DNA of 20,709 bases. Source: CALZKI01 sp964567585 (lineage in GTDB: Bacteria > Bacillota > Clostridia > Lachnospirales > Lachnospiraceae). Positions 15,405 through 20,709 of this stretch are shown here, piece after piece. The number at the start of each line of letters is the position of its first letter. Within the stretch, counting starts at the first letter, position 1. The position numbers and the translations under genes are program-made. Location: the NCBI GenBank assembly GCA_964567585.1, contig CAZMND010000031.1:1-20709 (forward strand), given 5' to 3'. The notes beneath the pieces were generated by a model. That model did not search any database and was not told where the DNA came from. It saw nothing but the letters and a program-made list of their open reading frames with translations.

Positions 15405-16421
15405 CTATGCCTTAAACTGTTTTAAGAATTCAATATCATTTTCAAACAACTTGCCCATATGATTGATTCCATATTTTAACATAGCAATACGTTCGATACC
15501 GATACCAAAGGCAAGACCTGAATATTTTGAAGAATCGATGTTACAATTTTCCAACACTTTGTTATTTACAATACCGCCGCCCAATACTTCAATCCAGCCT
15601 GTTCCTTTACACAAAGAACATCCTTTTCCGCCGCATTTAAAACAGCTTACATCGACTTCTACAGATGGTTCTGTAAATGGGAAATATGACGGACGAAGTC
15701 TTGTTTTTACATTGTCTGAGAACAATGCTTTTACAAACTCGTCAAGCATACCCTGAAGGTCACAAAGTGTAATGTGGTCATCCACTACCAAACCTTCCAT
15801 CTGACTGAACATCGGTGAATGTGTCGCATCACTGTCTGAACGGAACACTTTACCCGGAACAAGCACCTTAATTGGTGGCGCCTGCTTGTCCATCACACGA
15901 ATCTGTCCCGGTGATGTATGTGTTCTAAGCAATAAATCTTCTGTGAGCCAGAATGTATCCTGCATATCTCTTGACGGATGATCCTTTAATACATTTAATC
16001 TTGTAAAGTTATGGTCATCATCTTCGATTTCCGGACCTTCAAAAATTTCAAATCCCATTCCTGCAAATACATCAATAATTTCGTTTTTGATTGCAGTAAG
16101 CGGATGAAGGTTACCTGCCTCTGTATGTGAAGCCGGAAGTGTCACGTCAATGGTTTCTTCATCATAACGTGCCAATAAAGCCTTTTTGTCCATTTCTTCT
16201 TTCTTTTCATCGTATAAGCCCTGTGCCCAGTTTTTAATCTGGTTTACAGCCTGTCCATAGGATTTCTTTTCTTCATTCGGCACATTTTTAATGCCTTCCA
16301 TTAATTTCTGAATCTGTCCACCTTTTCCAAGGTACTTTGCCCAGAATTCTGAAAGCTGTTTTACGTCTTCCACTAAAGCTAACTCTGACTGGTATTCAGT
16401 CTTAATTGTTTCCATACTCAT
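15405..16421 (-). CDS. pheS: Phenylalanyl-tRNA synthetase alpha subunit
   Basis: A 338-residue class II synthetase catalytic subunit, of usual length. An N-terminal coiled-coil for tRNA binding covers about 1-90. The catalytic core shows the substrate region HPLTAIKNEIIDVFAGMGFE, motif 2 (PGKVFRSDSDATHSPMF), the FPFTEPSVEVDV motif, a four-Cys insert CFKCGGKGCSLCKGTGW, and motif 3 (GLAFGIGIERIAMLKYGI). The start MSMETIK has AAGGAGAT about 8 nt upstream. The second ATG (16415) is a possible alternative. It is first in the operon and directly follows the T-box leader. Confidence 0.97.
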   Translation of the reverse strand: MSMETIKTEYQSELALVEDVKQLSEFWAKYLGKGGQIQKLMEGIKNVPNEEKKSYGQAVNQIKNWAQGLYDEKKEEMDKKALLARYDEETIDVTLPASHTEAGNLHPLTAIKNEIIDVFAGMGFEIFEGPEIEDDDHNFTRLNVLKDHPSRDMQDTFWLTEDLLLRTHTSPGQIRVMDKQAPPIKVLVPGKVFRSDSDATHSPMFSQMEGLVVDDHITLCDLQGMLDEFVKALFSDNVKTRLRPSYFPFTEPSVEVDVSCFKCGGKGCSLCKGTGWIEVLGGGIVNNKVLENCNIDSSKYSGLAFGIGIERIAMLKYGINHMGKLFENDIEFLKQFKA

Positions 16422-16456
16422 CTTTTCTATCTCCTTTTTTATACTTTTAAGCGTTA

Positions 16457-16476
16457 TTTATGGGCTTGCCCATAAA
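16457..16476 (-). other. Second hairpin in the pheS leader, after the T-box terminator
   Basis: TTTATGGG (16457-16464) pairs perfectly with CCCATAAA (16469-16476) across a 4-base loop. No T-run follows on the minus strand, so it is not a terminator. It overlaps the T-tract of the T-box terminator and would form only in readthrough mRNA, where it could stabilise a processed 5' end. Confidence 0.5.
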
Positions 16477-16745
16477 ATAAAAAATCCCCAGCGTAATCTT
16501 ACGCCAGGGACGAATATACTTATCCGCGGTACCACCCACATTTCTGCATAGCAGACACTCAAAGACTTAACGCGTCCACACGTTCTTAGCTACTAGCTTT
16601 CACCAAGACTGCTTCAGTGGGAAATTCGAAATATTATCTGAACTTAAGGAAGCTTTCAGCCGCCGACTTCCTCTCTCTGCAAGAAAATAATACTCTACTT
16701 AACACCTTCATAGCATTTTTCGTAGTATGAAATACTTTTATACTA
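16473..16745 (-). promoter_or_regulatory. T-box riboswitch (tRNA-Phe sensing) upstream of pheST
   Basis: The canonical T-box antiterminator sequence TGGGTGGTACCGCGG lies at 16523-16537 on the minus strand. Its downstream terminator CCCTGGCGTAA/TTACGCTGGGG (16486-16509) is followed by ATTTTTTATTTT. Stem I elements are visible further upstream: TAAGTAGAGTA (AGTA bulge region), AGAGAGGAAGTC and GGCGGCTGAAAGCTTCC. A TTC codon followed by GA (16626-16630 area) is well placed as the Phe specifier. Uncharged tRNA-Phe should stabilise the antiterminator and allow transcription of pheS-pheT-aminopeptidase-queA. Confidence 0.93.
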
Positions 16746-16751
16746 TATTGT

Positions 16752-16780
16752 ATTTTAGTCATTGACTAAAAAAAAGTCAA
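16752..16780 (-). promoter_or_regulatory. Promoter of the T-box/pheST operon
   Basis: On the minus strand, TTGACT (16775-16780), 17 bases, then TAAAAT (16752-16757). The -35 is the left arm of a small inverted repeat, TTGACT/AGTCAA, with a T-only loop. The promoter starts 5 nt beyond the stop codon of the BrkB gene. Confidence 0.75.
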
Positions 16781-16785
16781 CCGAT

Positions 16786-17682
16786 TTAAGCATTTTTCTT
16801 GCGCTTTTTCTCTCTTTTTTGGCGTTTTTTCTCCTGCCCTCTTGCCACAAATCCAAACACATACGGATATGCCGGAGAAAAATATTGATTCACCTGGGCA
16901 CCCATCAAAATGATATACATACAAAAGTAAAACCAAAGCATAATAACTACCACAAAGGTCAGACTTCCATACACACTAAATCCATGGAATATATCCACAT
17001 ATAATGAAAACACATAAGAAAATGCATACCATAGCACTGCCGCAAACAACGCTCCCGGAAGCTGCTTTTTATACTTCATTTTTTTATCAGGTACAAGCCA
17101 GTAAATAAATGTAAAAATGATGGTTAAAACACCTATCACAACCAATATTCTAAAATTAATCAATAACTCTATTGCCTTACTTACATACGGTATCAGACTC
17201 AAAGCGCCCTTTAATTCCTCAAAAATTGTCTCTCCGAACACCATCAAAAACAGCGATACCAAAACAGCCACAATCATCCCCAGCGTATATAAACTGGCCA
17301 CAACACGGATATGAAAATAATTACGCTTTTCATCCTCATCATTGACCGCATTCAGCCCCTGTATCAGTGCCATCATACCCTTTCCTGCGGTCCAGATAAG
17401 AAGGACTGTGGAAACCGAAATCGCCAGAGTCTGTTCCCGATATACTTCCGATATAATCTGACTAATCATCGGCAAAACAGAATCCGGTAATATTTCCTGT
17501 ATTGCGGCAATTAAATCTCCCTGCGTAAGAGGTGTATAAGGCAAAATATAACACACCAGTACAAGCGCCGGAATAGTCGAAATAAACGAGAAAAAAGCCG
17601 TACTTGCCGCATATGCACCAATATTCTTTTTTTTCATATTGGAAATAAAATCATTAAAAATTATCCAGACCTTTTTACGCAT
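16786..17682 (-). CDS. YihY/BrkB-family integral membrane protein
   Basis: A 298-residue membrane protein with about six hydrophobic segments. Family marks include the N-terminal amphipathic part with NIGAYAASTAFFSFISTIPA, a central TAGKGMMALIQGLNAV stretch (the usual W/SxG-x-x-A-L-x-x-x-LN motif), and FSVYGSLTFVVVIMLWFYFC followed by MGAQVNQYF. The C-terminal 25 residues are strongly basic (KKRQKREKKRKK) and cytoplasmic. The family was once called ribonuclease BN by mistake. Its real role is unproven, and transport or envelope functions have been suggested. GGAG precedes the ATG. The gene starts 10 nt after the SpoIID-domain gene, so the two form an operon. No clear terminator follows before the T-box promoter. 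Confidence 0.88.
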   Translation of the reverse strand: MRKKVWIIFNDFISNMKKKNIGAYAASTAFFSFISTIPALVLVCYILPYTPLTQGDLIAAIQEILPDSVLPMISQIISEVYREQTLAISVSTVLLIWTAGKGMMALIQGLNAVNDEDEKRNYFHIRVVASLYTLGMIVAVLVSLFLMVFGETIFEELKGALSLIPYVSKAIELLINFRILVVIGVLTIIFTFIYWLVPDKKMKYKKQLPGALFAAVLWYAFSYVFSLYVDIFHGFSVYGSLTFVVVIMLWFYFCMYIILMGAQVNQYFSPAYPYVFGFVARGQEKKRQKREKKRKKNA

Positions 17683-17692
17683 ATTCTCTCCA

Positions 17693-19927
17693 TTAATAAA
17701 TCGGCTCTATCGTACAATTTTCATAAAACAATGTCAAAATGTCCATATATGTATAGCCATCCCTTGCCATATTTCCCGCTCCATTCTGACTCATACCATT
17801 ACCGTGGCCATAGCCTCCGCCAACAACACTATATCTTATCACACTTCCGTCGTTTTGACCAGTTTCAATTTCAACAAATGCACTGGGCAACAAAGCAGAC
17901 ATATTCACATTTGTTCCATCCTGTTTATAAATCACCTTATCCTGATTTAAAAGTACATAACGAATCTGATATTCACCGCATACCATTACTGTATTTTTAC
18001 TGCCTCTGAAGGCGACCTTTTCAGCCCTGCCACCACTCGTACGTTCTGCCACAAAAATATCCTTTATTTCTCCGATGTTTTCAAATTCATCCACCGTACT
18101 AAATTGGCCGGAAGAATCCAGATACAACACGTTATTCTTATTCTTGTTATAGCATTCTTTTATCCGTTTTTCCAGCAATTCTGTATTTAATATTGTTTCA
18201 TAATTCCATCTGTAAAATGCTTCATTTGCTTCATAATCCGTTTCGTTGGTATTGCTAATAAAATTTGTAAAGTCTGCATTGGAAGTCAAATCAGCCGGAG
18301 TTTGGTCCGTTTTATTTAATTTAATACCGGTACTTCCAAGTCCGCAGGAAGTGGAATAATACATCGTTTCTACTGCCGAACCTCCACTTGTTACAATTTG
18401 TCCAACGGTCTGTCTGACCGCATTGGTAGTACTGACCTGAGCATCAATATTGTTGTATACCTGAAAAGATGTACTGTCATCCAAATGTGCTCCCAATGCC
18501 TTTAAACCGGCATTTTGCATCTTTGTATAAGCATAGGTTCTTGCACAAACAGCCTGTGCCATAAGAGCCTGTTCAGGATAGTAGGAAGGCATTTCACTTG
18601 GCACAACCGTATACAAATACTCTTCCAAAAGCAATTCATTAATCAGTACGATTCCCTCCTCCTTCTTATGCAGCTCCATCACACCTCCATAGGACGGTAT
18701 CCCCTGATTTCTCTTAATACTTTTCACTGTAATTTTTCCCGACAAAATATCCGGAACAATTTTTATCATATCATCTGTTTTCAAATCATCCTTTGAAAAA
18801 AATATTTCGTCTGATGCATTACATTGTTTGTATTCTTCACCGTTTTTATATACTTTGTAACCCGAATCGCAGGTAAAACTAAGGCTTTCATGATAACTTG
18901 AAGCAAAATCCGTTGTCTTTATCAAAACACGGATATTTTCCATTCCATCGTTTGCCACAATCAGACACGCACAAATTTTTCCACTATCTATGACAAAATC
19001 CACAAACTCATATCCAAGGGCTACATCTGCAATACTTCCCTCCGAAAGTCCTTCAAACACTTTGTAAATTTTCATATTCTCTGCGAACTCTATTTTTCCT
19101 ATATTTTCTAAGGTAACATATGTCTCATTCACCGCTAAAACTTTGCCATTTATTTTCTCATCAAATGTTTCTGCCTTCTCAACTTTTCCTTTTTCTATTA
19201 CTAGGCTTGCAACCTCATCATTTGAAATTTCTACATTATCACTGTAAGGCAATACAATTTCCACCCCATGAACCTGAAAATGCAGCCCTTCCACATCTTG
19301 TCCTTTCACATATAAATAAGGCAACTTAATTTTCTCATCCACAGACTCTTTGACTGCAATATATCGGATTCCCTGTTCATTTCGCTTTACATAGGTTTCT
19401 GCCACAACTCCCTGATATTCAGAAAAAAATCTGCCATCGCAGGTTCCGGTTTCATTTTCCGTAACAAGAATTGACTCCCCGGCTTCATCCGTTTCTTTTG
19501 CAATCCCTAAAATTGCTACTTTCTCTAATGCAATTTCATTTCTTTTTCCTACTTCATCAATCAGTTTCTCATATATCAAAAAGAATTCATCCCGTTCTAT
19601 AACCTTACTCTTTGATACATTGTCCAAAATCTGCACAGAAAGAGTTCCTGTTACATCCAAAATATCCAGTGCTTCTCCCAGCATTCCATATGTAGTATCG
19701 CCTGTTTTCCCGTCCCTTGTGTACTTTTCCTTAAGTCTTTCGTAGTCTTCCTTCTTTTGTGTATCATCGCCAAGTGCCTCTATAAAAGCAGTCACTTCAC
19801 TTATGTCTATCGTATCTTTCGTAACAGATATTGGTGTTTGTGATAAGAGCAATAAAAAAAGCATTAAAATAATCAAAAAACTACCAATCATCCAAAAACT
19901 GTTATTCTTTTTTTTGATAGATTTCAT
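17693..19927 (-). CDS. Membrane-anchored SpoIID/LytB-domain protein
   Basis: A 744-residue protein with an N-terminal membrane anchor (SFWMIGSFLIILMLFLLLL) and an external body. About 400 residues of alpha/beta segments of unknown function come first. The SpoIID/LytB domain fills the last 335 residues: LLLEEYLYTVVPSEMPSYYP with the probable catalytic Glu in PSEMP, then EQALMAQAVCARTYAY, TMYYSTSCG, and the closing GYGHGNGMSQNGAGNMARDG. SpoIID is a lytic transglycosylase acting on denuded glycan strands. This protein is about twice the size of B. subtilis SpoIID, so a role outside engulfment is possible. ATG 19927 (GAGGTG upstream) is favoured. ATG 19954 (AGGA upstream) is a credible alternative. 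It begins just after the 6S-like RNA terminator. Confidence 0.87.
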   Translation of the reverse strand: MKSIKKKNNSFWMIGSFLIILMLFLLLLSQTPISVTKDTIDISEVTAFIEALGDDTQKKEDYERLKEKYTRDGKTGDTTYGMLGEALDILDVTGTLSVQILDNVSKSKVIERDEFFLIYEKLIDEVGKRNEIALEKVAILGIAKETDEAGESILVTENETGTCDGRFFSEYQGVVAETYVKRNEQGIRYIAVKESVDEKIKLPYLYVKGQDVEGLHFQVHGVEIVLPYSDNVEISNDEVASLVIEKGKVEKAETFDEKINGKVLAVNETYVTLENIGKIEFAENMKIYKVFEGLSEGSIADVALGYEFVDFVIDSGKICACLIVANDGMENIRVLIKTTDFASSYHESLSFTCDSGYKVYKNGEEYKQCNASDEIFFSKDDLKTDDMIKIVPDILSGKITVKSIKRNQGIPSYGGVMELHKKEEGIVLINELLLEEYLYTVVPSEMPSYYPEQALMAQAVCARTYAYTKMQNAGLKALGAHLDDSTSFQVYNNIDAQVSTTNAVRQTVGQIVTSGGSAVETMYYSTSCGLGSTGIKLNKTDQTPADLTSNADFTNFISNTNETDYEANEAFYRWNYETILNTELLEKRIKECYNKNKNNVLYLDSSGQFSTVDEFENIGEIKDIFVAERTSGGRAEKVAFRGSKNTVMVCGEYQIRYVLLNQDKVIYKQDGTNVNMSALLPSAFVEIETGQNDGSVIRYSVVGGGYGHGNGMSQNGAGNMARDGYTYMDILTLFYENCTIEPIY

Positions 19928-19972
19928 ACACACCTCTGATATATGTATTTTCATAGGTTTTTCCTACGAATG

Positions 19973-19993
19973 AAAAAAGCAGCCGTCGGCTGC
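19973..19993 (-). terminator. Intrinsic terminator of the 6S-like RNA
   Basis: On the minus strand, GCAGCC, loop GAC, GGCTGC, then TTTTTT. It ends 19-46 nt before the two candidate starts of the SpoIID-domain gene. Confidence 0.88.
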
Positions 19994-20179
19994 TCTTCCT
20001 AAGTATCCCCAAAATGCTGGCTCCTGTACTTTGACTCCTAGCTCTCGCCAGGTGGGTGACCGCAAAGTAACTTCTGCCTTCCTCTGACTAATGGAGGCCT
20101 GACATCCATTACATAATATAGGAATCCCGTTTAAAGTAAATGTAGGTTCAAAATAACAAGAATTCCAACACTTCAGGTT
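19979..20179 (-). ncRNA. ssrS: Structured RNA, probable 6S RNA
   Basis: A non-coding stretch of about 200 nt, bounded by a strong promoter and an intrinsic terminator, the size of 6S RNA. It is rich in pairing: TTCCTA near 20125-20130 with TAGGAA near 20000 as a closing stem, TAATGGA/TCCATTA as a perfect 7-bp arm, ACTTTG/CAAAGT enclosing CTGGC-GAGA-GCTAG. The stretches GGATGTCAGGCC, GTCACCCACCTGGC and GAGTCAAAGTACAGGAGCC resemble Firmicutes 6S RNAs, which bind the housekeeping RNA polymerase by imitating an open promoter. I recognise it by pattern rather than by alignment. The 5' end is placed from the promoter. A different structured RNA cannot be excluded. Confidence 0.65.
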
Positions 20180-20185
20180 AATTAT

Positions 20186-20214
20186 ATTATATCCATTTAT
20201 GTGTCTTTTTACAA
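20186..20214 (-). promoter_or_regulatory. Promoter of the 6S-like RNA
   Basis: On the minus strand, TTGTAA (20209-20214), 17 bases, then TATAAT (20186-20191), giving a start near 20179. The nearest open reading frame reading through this region has no ribosome site. Confidence 0.75.
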
Positions 20215-20229
20215 CTGTTTCATACATAG

Positions 20230-20251
20230 AAAAAATGGGAAACATTTCCCA
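20230..20251 (-). terminator. Intrinsic terminator downstream of the PEPCK gene
   Basis: On the minus strand, TGGGAA, loop ATGT, TTCCCA, then TTTTTT. It separates the carboxykinase gene from the 6S-like RNA promoter, which starts 16 nt further on. Confidence 0.85.
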
Positions 20252-20287
20252 GCATATTTTTCTTTTATACCTCATAATTAAACGCAA

Positions 20288-20315
20288 TTAAGGGAACACT
20301 TTCGTGCTCCCTTAA
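20288..20315 (-). other. Stable stem-loop just after the PEPCK stop codon
   Basis: TTAAGGGAACAC (20288-20299) and GTGCTCCCTTAA (20304-20315) form a 12-bp stem with one G-U pair and, on the minus strand, a GAAA tetraloop. It lacks a good T-run. It probably protects the mRNA 3' end or helps the terminator that follows. Confidence 0.6.
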
Positions 20316-20337
20316 AATCTACATTATATTCAATTTA

Positions 20338-20709
20338 TTATAATGTGTTAGCGTTGTCTACAACTTTCTGAATAGCTGCTGCTGCGTCTTCAGGAAGTGC
20401 ATCGTAACCGTCCTGTTTTGTATTTAAACCAAGAACGTTGTTTAATCTATCCATCATACGAGCTTTTAACTGTTCTGTGTATTCTTTGTCTGAAAGGTCA
20501 GGAACAAAGCCTTCCCATTCCATAATTTCGATATCTTCGAAAGGTCCCCACTGTTTGAATTCAGCTTTGCCTTCAACGATTGCTTCAAGAACACCTAATG
20601 TGTCTTTAGGCTGGATTTTCTTGCCCATAAAGTCACCTGTGTTAACGATGTAGCAATCTACGTCTTTTTCTTCAACTAATTTCTTAAATTTAGCATAGTC
20701 ATTAGCTAA
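20338..20709 (-). CDS. pckA: Phosphoenolpyruvate carboxykinase, C-terminal part (gene runs off the window)
   Basis: The last 123 residues of a protein whose start is outside the window. The frame is open from base 20709, so the internal ATG at 20628 is not the real start. The visible part includes CYIVNTGDFMGKKIQPKDTL, LEAIVEGKAEFKQWGPFEDI and EWEGFVPDL, ending in an alpha-helical tail. The VNTG-x-x-x-GKK stretch, the following helix (L-x-A-I-x-x-G) and the late P-rich segment resemble the C-terminus of ATP-dependent phosphoenolpyruvate carboxykinases, which interconvert oxaloacetate and phosphoenolpyruvate. The nucleotide-binding loops are outside the window, so the call is moderate. A stem-loop and a terminator follow. 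Confidence 0.6.
   Translation of the reverse strand, partial: LANDYAKFKKLVEEKDVDCYIVNTGDFMGKKIQPKDTLGVLEAIVEGKAEFKQWGPFEDIEIMEWEGFVPDLSDKEYTEQLKARMMDRLNNVLGLNTKQDGYDALPEDAAAAIQKVVDNANTL

Noticed and set aside
16775..16793. TTGACT/AGTCAA hairpin considered as the terminator of the BrkB gene
   Set aside because: The T-run is in the loop rather than after the stem, and the left arm is the -35 of the pheST promoter.
19964..20287. 107-codon minus-strand open reading frame
   Set aside because: It overlaps the structured 6S-like RNA, its promoter and its terminator, has no ribosome site, and its composition resembles no protein.
20338..20628. Separate 96-residue protein starting at ATG 20628
   Set aside because: The frame stays open and protein-like to the window edge, and ATG 20628 lies inside a conserved stretch (VNTGDFMGKK), so this is the tail of a larger gene.

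Overview
The window reads as a low-GC Firmicutes chromosome, most likely a gut or rumen Clostridia of the Lachnospiraceae type. The evidence is AT-rich intergenic DNA, strong AGGAGG-type ribosome sites, consensus sigma-A promoters with 17-bp spacers, a T-box leader ahead of pheST, dockerin/BspA-type surface proteins, and a SpoIID-domain protein. Nearly every gene is on the minus strand. The exceptions are a small XRE regulator and an inferred antitoxin RNA.

Left part (1-5918): three consecutive secreted-protein genes, transcribed right to left from a good promoter at 5974-6002. In order they encode a CHAP cell-wall hydrolase with a ricin-type lectin and a dockerin, a surface protein with VTVNG-type solenoid repeats and a dockerin, and a BspA-type leucine-rich-repeat protein. 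The last carries the same pre-dockerin beta domain but stops where the dockerin should begin, and an out-of-frame leucine-rich-repeat fragment follows immediately. A fourth related gene (6891-8894) encodes a secreted transglutaminase-like protein with the same beta domain plus dockerin. All six dockerin half-repeats carry the same NARDKK signature, so they probably dock to one common cohesin not present in this window.

Middle (6000-6890): a short XRE-family regulator on the plus strand, then a compact locus that looks like a type I toxin-antitoxin system. A 32-residue holin-like membrane toxin on the minus strand has a long leader and a 15-bp perfect palindrome inside its promoter. It is opposed by a convergent RNA of about 90 nt with its own extended -10 promoter and terminator. 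This sits inside the dockerin-gene cluster.

Right part (9034-16785): an uncharacterised lipoprotein, a single-domain PilZ protein with its own promoter, and an operon pheS-pheT-M18 aminopeptidase-queA. A Phe-type T-box riboswitch precedes this operon, so the aminopeptidase and the queuosine gene are probably co-expressed with phenylalanyl-tRNA synthetase and respond to uncharged tRNA-Phe.

Far right (16786-20709): a YihY/BrkB membrane protein and a SpoIID/LytB-domain protein, 10 nt apart, lie directly downstream of a structured RNA gene that I assign to 6S RNA. The window ends in the C-terminal part of a probable phosphoenolpyruvate carboxykinase. No tRNA, rRNA, CRISPR array or insertion sequence was seen.
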